This document shows positions 1 to 11,774 of a DNA stretch of 64,000 nt, one piece after another. Below the pieces are notes generated by a model that saw only the letters and a program-made list of their open reading frames with translations, did no database searches and had not been told where the DNA came from. Numbering within the stretch: position 1 is the first letter of the stretch; each line of letters opens with the position of its first letter. Origin of the DNA: Podarcis raffonei (lineage: Eukaryota > Chordata > Lepidosauria > Squamata > Lacertidae). The stretch covers positions 8,887,459-8,951,458 of the forward strand of contig NC_070619.1 of assembly GCF_027172205.1 (NCBI RefSeq), in the 5' to 3' direction. The position numbers and the translations under genes are program-made.

Positions 1-251
1 GGCATACAGCTTCCGGGTCGTGTGGCCGGCAGGACTAAGCCACTTCTGGCGAACCAGAGCAGCGCACGGAAACGCCGTTTACCTTCCCGCCGGAGCGGTA
101 CCTATTTATCTACTTGTGCTTTGATGTGCTTTCGAACTGCTAGGTTGGCAGGAGCAGGGACCGAGCAACGGGAGCTCACCCCGTCACGGGGATTCGAACC
201 ACTGACCTTCTGATTGGCAAGTCCTAGGCTCTGTGGTTTAACCCACAGCTG
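1..251 (-). mobile_element. tRNA-derived SINE, cut by window start
   Basis: Antisense Sauria-type SINE. The tRNA-like head is at 190-251 and the tail lies before the window. Confidence 0.9.
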
Positions 252-304
252 TAAAATCGTGATTTGAAAAACCAAATAAACAAATTTACGAAAAAAAGAA
301 GAAG

Positions 305-452
305 TCGTAGTTCCAAAGTTGGCCGTGGCGAAGCCAATGCTGGGAACAGTTCCATTTCCCAGGAAAACCACATTCCCCATCAACAAAAGACGCTTTTCCT
401 GCAGCCGGAGTAAGGAAATCAAACCGCATTAACGAGCGCTGTCGAGCTTAAT
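305..452. repeat. Low-copy repeat, partner of 9605-9755
   Basis: See the partner copy. The DNA that follows (453-944) contains no repeat or gene I recognise. Confidence 0.65.
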
Positions 453-944
453 GATAACTGGATGAAACGAAAGTTCTGCTCTTGGACAGGGAGGCCGAGA
501 AAGCAAGTTTCGTTATCCAGGAATGCATTGCATGTGGCCCTGTGCCATTCCTGCTTCTCGCAACCTCGTCTCCCCGCGCATAGCATGCACTGTCTGTATC
601 AACAAGACTTCCGCTCCCGCTCAAAGTATCCATGCCATTTCCTTCTCTGTGGGGATTTTGTAGTATCTGATTTCTCTGGCGGCAGGGGTAATAAACTTTT
701 CTCCCTTGTTTCCTGGCAGTCTCTCAGAACGCTTCTTCCCAGTGGGTGGCAACCAAGCAGGAATTACTGGGGTTTTTCCTTTTATTTGAGCAGCCAAAAG
801 AATCCCCTTTAACCGAAAATGTGAAGTGTGTCCTTCTATTGAATTTATTTTTTAATCCTTCCTGATCATTAGCGGGGATGGGAGAATTTGCATCGAATAA
901 ACGGACAGGTTTAGAGAGAAGTTCAGGGAAAGGTTAGCTGTGTG

Positions 945-1739
945 CAAGGCTGGGTTTAGGTTTGATGAGGCCCTCAGCTATCAAAGGCAATGGGGCCCTT
1001 TCTATGTCCAGCTGTCCTTTGTCCACAACAAATTGCCGCTGTTTCTTTGTGTTGAATATATGCTATATGGTCATTTATGGACCTCATAGGTATCTCAAGC
1101 CATTTGCACATGTTGCCGTGCAACCAGTCCATGCAGAATGAAGCCACCCTATATATAGAAAGGAGCAAACCAGTGATATTTTAGGAAGCAGGCTAGCAGG
1201 CCTACACAACACAAAACACTGTTGCTGGGTGTAGGTTTTATTTTATTTGTTTTTTATCTTATATTTTGGAAATGTACACCCAGTGGTTTTTTTCCTTTAA
1301 ATTTTTTGGGGGCCCCCAAGAAATTGGGGCCCTAAACTATAGCTTGTTTAAAGATAAAGGGACCCCTGACCATTAGGTCCAGTCGTGGCCGACTCTGGGG
1401 TTGCGGCGCTCATCTTGCTTTACTGGCCGAGGGAGCCGGCGTACAGCTTCCGGGTCATGTGGCCAGCAGGACTAAGCCACTTCTGGTGAAGCAGAGCAGT
1501 GCACAGAAATGCCGTTTACCTTCCCGCCAGAGCGGTATCTATTTATCTGCTTGCACTTTGATGTGCTTTCGAACTGCTAGGTTGGCAGGAGCGGCGACCG
1601 AGCAACGGGAGCTCACCCCGTCATCGCGGGGATTTGAACCACCGACCTTCTGATCAGCAAGTCCTAGGCTCTGTGGTTTAACCCACAGCGCCACCCGCGT
1701 CCTCATAGCTTGTTTAGCTTATACATAAATCTGGCACTG
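945..1739 (+). mobile_element. hAT-like element (GGCCCT family) with SINE inside
   Basis: Starts AAGGCTGGGTTTAGG and ends ATAAATCTGGCACTG, inverted to each other. The flanking 8-mers gctgtgtg and gttgtggg agree at 6 of 8. The SINE at 1352-1702 is inserted near its right end. A second copy starts at 6809. Confidence 0.6.
1352..1702 (-). mobile_element. tRNA-derived SINE
   Basis: Full-length antisense copy, flanked by a 12-bp target duplication atagcttgttta. Confidence 0.92.
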
Positions 1740-1819
1740 GTTGTGGGTTAAGAGGGAGAAACCACAGAAGGGAAGAGGGCTCTTAGGCTCGAATCATGCT
1801 CTCAGGCTTCCCTTCCTGT

Positions 1820-2053
1820 TGGCTGATGTTGACAAGCTGGAAGGGGTGCAGAGGAGGGCAACAAGATGATCAAGGGTCTGGAAACTAAGCCTGATGAAGA
1901 ATAGTTGAAGGAGCTGGGTGTGTTTAGACTAGAAAAGTGGAGCATGAGAGGAGATGTGAGGGCCATCTTCAAATATCTTAAGGGCTATCACATGGAAGAG
2001 GGAGCATTCTTGCTTTCTCCTGCTCCAGAGGGAAGGACTAAAACCCATGGCTT
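1820..2053 (+). mobile_element. CR1 LINE fragment
   Basis: Matches, as sense, the late reverse-transcriptase region ([16 protein letters not shown] to KGCHMEEG) seen antisense just downstream. Confidence 0.75.
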
Positions 2054-3103
2054 AGAATCATAGAATCATAGAGTTGGAAGAGACCACAAGGACCATCAAG
2101 TCCAACCCCCTGCCAAGCAGGAAACACCATCAGAGCACTCCTGGCATATGGTTGTCAAGCCTCTGCTTAAAGACCTCCAAAGAAGGAGACTCCACCACAC
2201 TCCTTGGCAGCAAATTCCACTGTCAAACAGCTCTTACTGTCAGGAAGTTCTTCCTAATGTTTAGGTGGAATCTTCTTTCCTGCAGTTTGGATCCATTGCT
2301 CCGTGTCCGCTTCTCTGGAGCAGCAGAAAACAACCTTTCTCCCTCCTCCATATGACATCCTTTTATATATTTGAACATGGCTATCATATCACCCCTTAAC
2401 CTCCTCTTCTCCAGGCTAAACATGCCCAGCTCCCTTAGCCGTTCCTCATAAGGCATCGTTTCCAGGCCTTTGACCATTTTGGTTGCCCTCCTCTGGACAC
2501 GTTCCAGTTTCTCAGTGTCCTTCTTGAACTGTGGTGCCCAGAACTGGACACAGTACTCCAGGTGAGGTCTGACCAGAGCAGAATACAGTGGCACTATTAC
2601 TTCCCTTGATCTAGATGCTATACTCCTATTGATGCAGCCCAGAATTGCATTGACTTTTTTAGCTGCCGTGTCACACTGTTGGCTCATGTCAAGTTTGTGG
2701 TCAACCAAGACTCCTAGATCCTTTTCACATGTAGTGCTCTCAAGCCAGGTGTCCCCCATCTTGTATTTGTGCCTCTCATTTTTTTTGCCCAAGTGCAATA
2801 CTTTACATTTTTCCCTGTTAAAATTCATCTTGTTAGTTTTGGCCCAGTTCTCCAATCTGTCAAGGTCGTTTTGAAGTGTGATCCTGTCCTCTGGGGTGTT
2901 AGCCACCCCTCCCAGTTTGGTGTCATCTGCAAATTTGATCAGGATGCCCTTGAGTCCATCATCCAAGTCGTTGATAAAGATGTTGAATAAGACCGGGCCC
3001 AAGACAGAACCCTGTGGCACCCCACTAGTCACTCTTCTCCAGTTGCAAGGAAGGGAATTCCGACTCAACAAGAAGTTCAGTGTTTCAGACCACAGCGCCA
3101 CCC
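2054..3103 (-). mobile_element. CR1 LINE 3' part
   Basis: Antisense. A tandem AATCATAG 3' end starts at 2056. An open frame (3107-2223) encodes the reverse-transcriptase second half: [29 protein letters not shown] and [15 protein letters not shown]. It includes the catalytic FADD but is truncated at the 5' side. Confidence 0.92.
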
Positions 3104-3470
3104 GCACCCCTCCTGTACCCTCTTCACATCAACTGCTGAGCATTTGGCCTCGGTCCTGTATACCTGAAGGAGCGTCTCCACCCCCATCGTTCAGCCCGGA
3201 CACTGAGATCCAGCGCTGAGGGCCTTCTGGCGGTTCCCTCATTGCGAGAAGTGAGGTTACAGGGAACCAGACAGAGGGCCCACCCTGTGGAACGCCCTCC
3301 CTTCAGATGTGAAGGAAATAAGCAGCTATCTTCTCTTCAAAAGACATCTGAAGGCAGCCCTGTTCAGGGAAGTTTTTAATATTTAACGCTGTATTGTTTT
3401 TAATACTTGATTGGGAGCCGCCCAGAGTGGCTGGGGAAACTCAGCCAGATGGGCGGGGTATAAATAATAA

Positions 3471-3512
<42 letters not shown>
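3104..3512 (+). mobile_element. L2-clade LINE tail with (ATT)n
   Basis: 3' end with GGGAGCCGCCCAGAGTGGCT and a TATAAATAATAAATT junction into (ATT)n. Confidence 0.85.
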
Positions 3513-3516
<4 letters not shown>

Positions 3517-4130
3517 TGTGTGGTCGCACGGTCTTGCACTCCAAATTTCCCTTTGCCAACTGCAGACCTCAGGAAAGAGAGAAGGTGCCAAGCAGGGTTG
3601 GCGGCCACAGCAGCGGCTGAGGAGGATAAAGGACACTTGACGTTCCAGACTGACATCTGTCACCCTCAGGTTTGAGAAGAACGGGAACTGGTGGCCTCAG
3701 CACTTTTCTCCCGAAGCGCCGAAGTGTCCAGAAATAAGAGCCTGGCTGGACAGGAAAGGAAGGCATCCATTTCCCAAGAAGGGGACCGCCATCCACTTGA
3801 GGGAAACAATGGATTTGGAGGGCAGGGTGAAGGGCAAATCATTCCAAGGCTGGAAAGTTTGCAGATATGCCAAGGCCAGGAGGACTGTGGAGGGGACCCA
3901 GTGCGGGATTTGTGGAGACAACAGGAAATGTATGCCTGCGCTTTCCTATGGTTGTCAAACATGGGGTTGTGAAGAGTGTGGCGCAGCAAAGCACACATTT
4001 TTTTGAAGAATCAGCAGCACCTCACATCCTTCGATGTAAACATCCCTCTAGCGCTGAAGGACAGGTTGCGGTGAGGAGATTGAGAAGATGACCTCATGAC
4101 CAACTCTGATTGGTCTGATCTTTACGTAGT
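3513..4130. other. Intergenic DNA, nothing recognised
   Basis: No repeat family or exon was recognised. Short open frames on both strands have no family likeness. Confidence 0.5.
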
Positions 4131-4489
4131 AAGGTAAAGGTAAAGGGACCCCCGACCATTAGGTCCAGTCGCGGATGACTCTGGGGTTGCAGCGCTCATC
4201 TCGCTTTACTGGCCGAGGGAGCCGCCGTACAGCTTCCGGGTCATGTGGCCAGCAGGACTAAGCCGCTTCTGGAGAACAAGAGCAGCGCATGGAAATGCCG
4301 TTTACCTTCCCGGCGGAGCAGTACCTATTTATCTACTTGCACTTTGACGTGCTTTCGAACTGCTAGGTTGGCAGGAGCAGGGACCGAGCAACGGGAGCTC
4401 ACCCCGTCATTGTGGGGATTCAAACTACCGACCTTCTGATCGGCAAGTCCTAGGCTCTGTGGTTTAACCCACAGCACCACCCGCGTCCC
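4131..4489 (-). mobile_element. tRNA-derived SINE
   Basis: Full-length antisense copy; head ends CCACCCGCGTCCC. Confidence 0.92.
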
Positions 4490-4496
4490 AATAGTA

Positions 4497-4727
4497 CAGT
4501 GGTACCTCGGGTTAAGAACTTAATTCATTCCGGAGGTCCATTCCTAACCTGAAACTGTTCTTAACCTGAAGCACCACTTTAGCTAATGGGGCCTCCTGCT
4601 GCCGCCGCATGATTTCTGTTCTCATCCTGAAGCAAAGTGCTTAACCTGAAGCACTATTTCTGGGTTAACAGAGTCTGTAACCTGAAGCGTCCGTAACCTG
4701 AAGCATCTGTAACCCGAGGTACCACTG
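4497..4727. mobile_element. Tigger/pogo-like short element
   Basis: TIR CAGTGGTACCTCGGGTTA and its inverse, TA on both sides. 231 bp, no transposase. It lies inside a CR1 fragment. Confidence 0.88.
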
Positions 4728-4729
4728 TA

Positions 4730-5305
4730 CTCCAGGTGTGGTCTGACCCAGTCAGAATTTTGTTGTTGTTGAGTCATTTAGTCGTGTCCACCTCTTTGTG
4801 ACCCCCCGGACCAGAGCACGCCAGGCACTCCTGTCTTCCACTGCCTCCCGCAGTTTGGTCAAACTCATGCTGGCAGCTTCGACAACACTATCCAACCATC
4901 TTGTCCTCTGTCGTCCCCTTCTCCTTGTCTTTCCCAACATCAGGGTCTTTTCCAGGGAGTCATCTCTTCTCATGAGGTGGCCAAAATATTGAAGTCTCAG
5001 CTTCAGGATCTGTCCTTCCCGTGAGCACTCAGGGCTGATTTCCTTCAGAATGGAGAGGTTGGATCTTCTTGCAGTCCATGAGCAGTACTAGCCCTTCCCT
5101 TGATCTGGACACTAGACTTCTGTAGATGCAGCCCGGAATAGCATTAGCCTTTTTTGCTGATGCATCACGCTCTTAACTCATGTTCAGCTTGTGGTCTACT
5201 AAGTCCCCAGGATCCTTTTCACATGTCCTGCTGTCAAGCCAAGTGTCCCCCATCCTAAATTTGTGCATCTGGTTCTTCCTGCCTAAGTGCAGAAGCCGGA
5301 CCCTC
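4730..5305 (-). mobile_element. CR1 fragment interrupted by Bov-B
   Basis: CR1 antisense at 4730-4756 (CTCCAGGTGTGGTCTGAC) resumes at 5084-5305 (CTTCCCTTGATCTGGACACT). The Bov-B piece lies between. Confidence 0.75.
4757..5083 (-). mobile_element. Bov-B (RTE) LINE 3' end
   Basis: Antisense. The 3' tail TTGTTGTTGAGTCATTTAGT comes first, then codes the conserved C-terminus ([16 protein letters not shown]). Confidence 0.85.
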
Positions 5306-5645
5306 CAAATGTCTCTATTTTCAGGGACATCCCTGATTTAGAGAAGCTGTCCCAGGTTATGATTTGATCCTGGAATGTCCCATTTTTCCTTAGGACGTCC
5401 TTATTTTCATTGGAGAAATGTTGGAGGGTATGGAGTTATCCGACCCCTGAGCCGTCCGAAGGCAATCCTGTATAGGGAAGTTATTTTTTTAATGTTCTGT
5501 TGTATTTTTATATATGTTGGAAGCTGCCCAGAGTAGCTGGGGAAACCCAGTAAGATGTGCGGGGTATAAACAGTAAAATTATCACTTTGGAATGGGACGT
5601 CCCTATTTTCACTGGAGAAATGTTGGAGGGTATGCAGAACCGTAC
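5289..5645. mobile_element. MITE-like hairpin plus L2 tail
   Basis: GGACCCTCCAAATGTCTC (5297) is inverted at GAGAAATGTTGGAGGGTATGG (5414). A 135-base L2 tail (5446-5580, sense) follows, then part of the same hairpin family again (5583-5640). A related arm lies at 14406-14455. Confidence 0.5.
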
Positions 5646-5699
5646 GTTTGTCCCTGTGGAAATTCACTGTGTTAATGTTGGCCCAGTTCCCTAGTCTGT

Positions 5700-6055
5700 A
5701 AAAGGGAAAGGGACCCCTGACAATTAGGTCCAGTCATAGCCGACTCTGGGGTTGCAGTGCTCATCTCGCTTTATGGGCCGAGGGAGCCGGCGTACAGTTT
5801 CCAGGTCATGTGGCCAGTAGGACTAAGCCGCTTCTGGTGAACCAGAGCAGCGCACGGAAATGCCGTTTACCTTCCCGCCGGAGTGGTACCTATTTATCTA
5901 CTTGCGCTTTGATGTGCTTTCAAACTGCTAGGTTGGCAGGAGCAGGGACCGAGCAACGGGAGCTCACCCCGTCATTGTGGGGATTCGAACCACTGACCTT
6001 CTGATCGGCAAGTCCTAGGCTCTGTGGTTCAACCCACAGCGCCACCCGCGTCCCT
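5700..6055 (-). mobile_element. tRNA-derived SINE
   Basis: Full-length antisense copy with target duplication ccctagtctg. Confidence 0.92.
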
Positions 6056-6808
6056 CCCCTAGTCTGCAGCTGACCTAAATTCATTGAGTACAATGTAGTT
6101 CCTTTGTCCAGAACCATGAGAACTAGAATCTTGGTCTCAGTGAGGCACAAGGGCTTGTGGCTTTTTGAATACCTCTTTGTCAGTTCCTAAGGTGCTGCAT
6201 TCTCCTCATTCCATGATGGCAAACCTCTAAAAAAAGAAAATGAACGCCTCTGTTTAAAACCCCGCTTCCTAAACCAGTTAAAAACTGATTAGCTGATGAC
6301 CCGACGGATAAGACGACAGGAAAACAAGCAGCCTTAGCTAAACACCCAAGAGGGCTTTCCGGAATCGGCAAATTTTCGGACCTGCCTTTGTGCAGAAAAG
6401 CAAGGCCAAAGGTTTGGTTGGTTTGCTGGCGATGGATGGCCGTCCAAAGGAGGGGGGGGGACGCTCTTTGCTCCAGAGTGGGGACACCCCACCCGAAAAT
6501 ATGTCCGCTAGAAGCTTAGACAATGCTGGGGATTTTTGCGGAGTGCTTGCTAGTGCATTTCCAAAGCACCGCAGAACGGATTTTCATTGTTGTCGTTCTG
6601 TGGCTTGGATTCTCTCGGCCCTGGAAGCGGAGATTAATTTCTCTCCGGGAGTCAAAGGTGAGAGGAAAACACACTCGAATCAAGGGGTCAGAAGTGCAGC
6701 TTCCAAGAATGTGGAAAGAGGGGAATACCAGAAAGCCTTGAGTGTTCCCATTGTGCTCTAAACTTGCCTAAATCCATGCGCCTCCATGTGGATCTCATTG
6801 GTCATTGC
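6056..6808. other. Intergenic DNA, nothing recognised
   Basis: No repeat family recognised. An open frame at 6390-6761 (123 codons) shows no domain and has no supporting splice context. Confidence 0.5.
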
Positions 6809-7400
6809 CAGGGCCAGATTTAGGTTTTGATGTGGCCCTCAGCTACTGAAGGGAATGGGGCCCTTTATATGTCCAGCTGTCCTTTGTAAACAACAAATTG
6901 TTGCTGGCTTTTTTGTGCGTTGAATATATGCTACATGGTAATTTATGGACCGTGAAGAAGGCTGATCGTCGAAGAATGGATGCTTTTGAATTCTGGTGCT
7001 GGAGGAGACTCTTGAGAGTCCCATGGACTGCAAGAAGACCAAACCTCTCCATTCGGAAGGAAACCAGCCCTGAGTGCTCACTGGAAGGACACATCCTGAA
7101 GCTGAGGCTCCAATACTTTGGCCACCTCAGGAGAAGAGAAGACTCCCTGGAAAAGACCCTGATGTTGGGAAAGATGGAGGGCACAAGGAGAAGGGGACGA
7201 TGGAGGACGAGATGGTGGGACAGTGTTCTCAAAGCTACCAGCATGAGTTTGACCAAACTGCGGGAGGCAGTGGAAGACAGGAGTGCCTGGCGTGCTCTGG
7301 TCCAGGGGGTCACGAAGATGCGGACACGACTAAACGACTAAACAACAACAATAACAATGGGTATCTAAAGCCATTTGCACATAACAAAACATGTACTTTA
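6809..7400 (+). mobile_element. hAT-like element (GGCCCT family) split by Bov-B
   Basis: Starts CAGGGCCAGATTTAGG. It parallels 950-1110, is interrupted at about 6945, and resumes at about 7357 (GTATCTAAAGCCATTTGCAC). The right end is unclear. Confidence 0.6.
6945..7356 (+). mobile_element. Bov-B (RTE) LINE 3' end
   Basis: Sense. The frame 6898-7341 encodes [20 protein letters not shown] to [10 protein letters not shown], the end of RTE ORF2, then ACAACAACAATAACAATGG. Confidence 0.9.
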
Positions 7401-7725
7401 TCAAAGTAATTGTTGAACTGAAATGCAATTAAGAAGAAGGATATTAATAGTGAAATGCAATTAAGAAAAGGATATTAATAGGGAAATAATTATTAAGCTC
7501 TAACTTAGAAGGTTTTTTTTTATTCATAACAAACTTAATAACGCAACCACATTGGCATTTGGTAATAACAAAAGTTCCTTTAGAAACACAATTGACAAAG
7601 ACAGATACTCTAGTCTCTAGAAACTTGCTGTAACATGAAATAAGAGGTGTAAATATATGATGCAAACTACTAATAATTATAAATAACTTTATTAATATGA
7701 AGTTAACATGAAATTAAGTGTTATA
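7400..7725. other. AT-rich DNA, nothing recognised
   Basis: May be the remainder of the hAT-like element; no gene features seen. Confidence 0.4.
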
Positions 7726-8079
7726 GGTAAAGGTAAAGGGACCCCTGACAATTAGGTCCAGTCGTGGCCGACTCTGGGGTTGCGGCGCTCATCTCGCTTT
7801 ACTGGCTGAGGGAGCCGGCATACAGCTTCCAAGTTATGTGGCCAGCATGACTAAGCCGCTTCTGGCGAACCAGAGCAGCGCACGGAAACGCCATTTACCT
7901 TCCCGATGGAGCGGTACCTATTTATCTACTTGCACTTTGATGTGCTTTCAAACTGCTAGGTTGGCAGGAGCTGGTACAGAACAACGGGAGCTCATCCGGT
8001 CACGGGGATTCGAACCGCCGACCTTCTGATTGGCAAGCCCTAGGCTCTGTGGTTTAACCCACAGCGCCACCCACGTCCC
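7726..8079 (-). mobile_element. tRNA-derived SINE
   Basis: Full-length antisense copy; ttaagtgtta flanks both sides. Confidence 0.92.
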
Positions 8080-8164
8080 TTTAAGTTAAGTGTTAAATTT
8101 AAATTAAGTGTTATAACCTGTAGTTAATACAACACATTTTTATACAGTATCAATATCAATATCA

Positions 8165-8580
8165 ATATTCAAGATTGAATGTCTTGTCCTCGGCTGGACT
8201 TGAGGAACGGTTCCAACAGATCCCACACGAAAAATGCCATTGTGGAGATGGCAGTCCCGAATCGGTGGCGCATGCCCTTCTGGCTTGCCCTCTTTATAAA
8301 GACGAGGAATGAGATTATCACCCCTCTTTTACTGTCCATCCCAGGTCACCCAACCACTGCCACAGTGTCCATTCTCTTGGCAGATCAAGATGAGCAAGTG
8401 ACAGCAAAGGTGGCAAGGTTTTTAGCTGGGGCAATCAGAATAAGGTCCACTATTCGGCTGTTGATTCAGGACCCTAAAGTGTGTTTTAAAGAACTGACTT
8501 TTCATTTCTGTTCTTTGTATATCGTGTTGTTGCTTTGCTGCTATGGCCGATGGCTGATGCAAATAAAGATTCATTCATTC
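8165..8580 (+). mobile_element. Unclassified LINE-like 3' remnant
   Basis: Pieces of two frames resemble the Cys/His C-terminal region of non-LTR elements (CHCGDGS-type and ACPLYKDERNE). It ends near GCAAATAAAGATTCATTCAT. A distant relative lies at 34060-34640. Confidence 0.45.
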
Positions 8581-8605
8581 TGCACCTTTTTGAAACCACG
8601 TTCTT

Positions 8606-8609
<4 letters not shown>

Positions 8610-8673
<64 letters not shown>

Positions 8674-9450
8674 TTATTATTTATACCCCGCCCATCTGGC
8701 TGAGTTTCCTCAGCCACTCTGGGCGGCTTCCAATCAAGTGTTAAAAACAATACAGCATTAAATATTAAAAACTTCCCTAAACAGGGCTGCCTTCAGATGT
8801 CTTTTAAAGAGAAGATAACTGCTTATTTCCTTCACATCTGAAGGGAGGGCATTCCACAGGGTGGGCGCCACTACCGAGAAAGCCCTCTGCCTCGTTCCCT
8901 GTAACCTCACTTCTCGCAATGAGGGAACCGCCAGAAGGCCCTCGGTGCTGGACCTCAGTGTCTGGGCTGAACGATGGGGGTGGAGACACTCCTTCAGCTA
9001 TACTGGGCTGAGGCCGTTTAGGGCTTTCAAGGTCAGCACCAACACTTTGAATTGTGCTCGGAAACGTACTGGGAGCCAATGCAGATCTCTCAGGACCAGT
9101 GTTATGTGGTCCCGGCGGCCACTCCCAGTCCCCAGTCTAACTGCCGCATTCTGGATTAATTGCAGCTTCCGGGTCACCTTCAAAGGTAGCCCCACGTAGA
9201 GCGCATTGCAGTAGTCCAAGCGGGAAATAACCAGAGCATGCATCACTCTGGTGAGGCAGTCCGCAGGCAGGTAGGGTCTCATTCTGCGTACCAGATGGAG
9301 CTGCCCTGGACACAGAATTGACCTGCGCCTCCATGGACAGCTGTGAGTCCAAAATGACTCCCAGGCTGCGCCCCTGGTCCTTCAGGGGCACAGTCACCCC
9401 ATTCAGGACCAGGGAGTTTTTTCCCCAAAGATGCTGAACTTTAGGCCCTC
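8610..9450 (-). mobile_element. L2-clade LINE 3' part with (AAT)n
   Basis: Antisense. Frame 9282-8998 encodes ALVISRLDYCNALYVGLPLK and LHWLPVRFRAQFKVLVLT. The 3' end is (AAT)n at 8610-8673. Confidence 0.9.
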
Positions 9451-9604
9451 CAGAAATTGCTAGCCATCCTTGCCTAAAACATTGACCATACTGGGGGAAC
9501 TGTGGAGAATTGGGGTGCAGCCTTTGCAGAGCCACAGCTTCCCTTGTCCTTGGCAGAAGTTTTATTTTATTTTATTTCTTTTGGGAGGACAGTTCTACTT
9601 AGAA

Positions 9605-9755
9605 GTAGTTCCAAGGCTGGCCGCGGCCAAGCTAAAGCCGGGAAGGAACTCCTTTCCCAGGAAGACCCACTTTCCCATAAACAAGAGGCAGTATTCCTGC
9701 AGCCAAGGCGAGGTATCTTGCGGAAATATAACTGCATTAATGAGCGCCGTCGACC
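9605..9755. repeat. Low-copy repeat, partner of 305-452
   Basis: TAGTTCCAAGGCTGGCCGCG through GCGCCGTCGACCTTA aligns with TAGTTCCAAAGTTGGCCGTG through GCGCTGTCGAGCTTA at 305-452, at roughly 75% by eye. Confidence 0.65.
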
Positions 9756-9984
9756 TTACCTCCTCTGATCTTCTTATGCCATTTCCCAATTTCTCGTCTT
9801 TCGTGAACTTTAGGCTTTCTTCACTAAGTGCTATAGCATCTCTTTTGCATGCAGAAGGTCGCAGGGGCAGCTTTTAATGTTCTGTTTCCTAATTCGCTCC
9901 ACACCCATTGGCAACTTTTTAAAAAAAGGAAATGTTGTGCAAAAGCCGGTCTGCCTGTTCCTGCCTTGCTTTTGCACCCAGTTT

Positions 9985-9996
9985 TACATTGTCCTG

Positions 9997-10055
<59 letters not shown>

Positions 10056-10115
10056 AGCAACTTACTACCCTAATATGAAGCAATTTTGCACATTATTTTA
10101 ATAGTAGTAGTAGTA
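9985..10115. repeat. (ATT)n microsatellite
   Basis: About 20 ATT units at 9992-10053, then AT-rich DNA and AGTAGTAGTA, which is also the target duplication of the next SINE. Confidence 0.8.
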
Positions 10116-10470
10116 AGGTAAAGGTAAAGGGACCCCTGACCATTAGGTCCAGTCGTGGCTGACTCTGGGGTTGCGGCGCTCATCTCGCTTTATTGGCCGA
10201 GGGAGTCGGAGTACAGCTTCCGGGTCATGTGGCCAGCAGGACTAAGCCGCTTCTGGCGAACCAGAGCAGCGCACGGAAACGCCGTTTACCTTCCTGCCGG
10301 AGCAGTACCTATTTATCTACTGGTTCTTTGACGTGCTTTCGAACTGCTAGGTGGGCAGGAGCTGGGACAGAGCAACGGGAGCTCACCCCATCGCGGGGAT
10401 TCAAACCGCCGACCTTCTGATCGGCAAGTCCTAGGCTCTGTGGGTTAACCCACAGCGCCACCCACATCCC
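10116..10470 (-). mobile_element. tRNA-derived SINE
   Basis: Full-length antisense copy, flanked by agtagtagta. Confidence 0.92.
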
Positions 10471-10489
10471 AGTAGTAGTAGTAATAGTA

Positions 10490-10492
10490 ATA

Positions 10493-10545
<53 letters not shown>

Positions 10546-10700
10546 TTATTACCTATATCCCGCCCATTTGGCCAGGTCTCCCCAACCACTCTGGGCGGCT
10601 CCCAACAGAACATTAAAAACACAGTAAAACATCAAACATTACAAACTTCCTTAAACAGGGCTGCCTTCAGATGTCTTCTAGAAAGTTGTTTATTGTCGCC
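10490..10700 (-). mobile_element. L2-clade tail with (AAT)n
   Basis: Antisense tail: (AAT)n, then CCTATATCCCGCCCATTTGG and CTCTGGGCGGCTCCCAACAG. Confidence 0.8.
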
Positions 10701-10949
10701 TGGGAGGAGCCACCACCGAGTAGGCCCTCTCGAGACAGACAGGTGCCAACAACGAACTCTGAGTAGGACTAACATTGCATGCTTTATTATCTATTTACTT
10801 ATTTTTGTAATATGCACACTGCTTGATGGCAAGAAAGAAAACCTCAAAGTGGTTTAGAAGAATGAAACCACCAATAGAATTTTTAATCTTTTGTTGAAAG
10901 CCGCCCAGAGTGGCTGGGGAAACCCAGCCAGACGGGCGGGGTATAAATA

Positions 10950-11758
10950 CCGTATTTTTCGATCCATAAGACACACTTTTTCCCTCCCTCCTGAAAAGTA
11001 AGGGGAAATGTCTGTGCGTCTTATGGAGCGAATACGTGGTCCCTGGAGCCGAATTGCCCAGGGGCCTAAAGCAGATCATGCTTTTTTTTTTTTTTTTTTG
11101 AAAGTGGGAAGGGGGTGTTGAAACAAAGCCGCTGATTGGTAAGCAATCGGGAGGGAGATAAGGGACGCGATAAAGGAGGCTGCCTGGGAGGGGGGGAGGT
11201 AAAGACAGCGAACTTGCAAGGAGAGGAGACAGGAAGACTAAAGCAATGAGGAGAGAAATTAGAAGAAAAGGAGGAGCAAAAAACTGCTCCAGCTAAGGAA
11301 AAGGCACTAAGGCAAACAAGAGGGAAGGGGGTGTTGAAAGGAAGCAGCTGATCGGCAAGCGATCGGGAGGGAGATAAGGGACGCTAGCGATAAAGGAGGC
11401 TGCCTGGGAGGGGGAGGTAAAAGCCCATGGATCCTCAGGAATTTTGCATTGGGTCACCCCAAATTCACCATCAGATCACATAGCATGTCCATGGCTACAG
11501 TCTGCACCAAAAAACCCACGCACCCACTGTTGCGTGGGGCCGCAATGGCGCAAAAACGTGGTTACAAAGCACAGATCCACATGGATCCTCAGGATTTTTG
11601 CATTGGGCTACCCCAAACTCACCATCAAATCACGTCTGTGGCCACAGCATGAACCACAAAAATCATACATCCACTGTTTCGTGCAGAATATTTGTTTTCT
11701 TGTTTTCCTTCTCTAAAAACTAGGTGCGTCTTATGGCCAGGTGCGTCGAAAAATACGG
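10950..11758. mobile_element. TA-flanked DNA element with internal tandem repeats
   Basis: TIR CCGTATTTTTCGATCCATAA and its inverse (TCGAAAAATACGG), TA on both sides, inserted in an L2 tail (10890-10949, resuming 11759). Inside are two direct duplications: a block from about 11105 again at about 11324, and ATGGATCCTCAGGA-TTTTGC at 11428 and 11580. No transposase. Confidence 0.8.
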
Positions 11759-11774
11759 TAATAAATTGTTGTTT

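Noticed and set aside
462-812. 116-codon open frame
   Set aside because: No family likeness, low-complexity composition, and no splice or promoter signals.
3691-4091. Overlapping open frames on both strands
   Set aside because: Several mutually exclusive frames of similar length, none with a domain; chance open frames.
8610-8673. (AAT)n and (ATT)n tracts as independent microsatellites or CRISPR-like arrays
   Set aside because: They are the 3' tails of L2-clade insertions, present at every such copy; no spacers.
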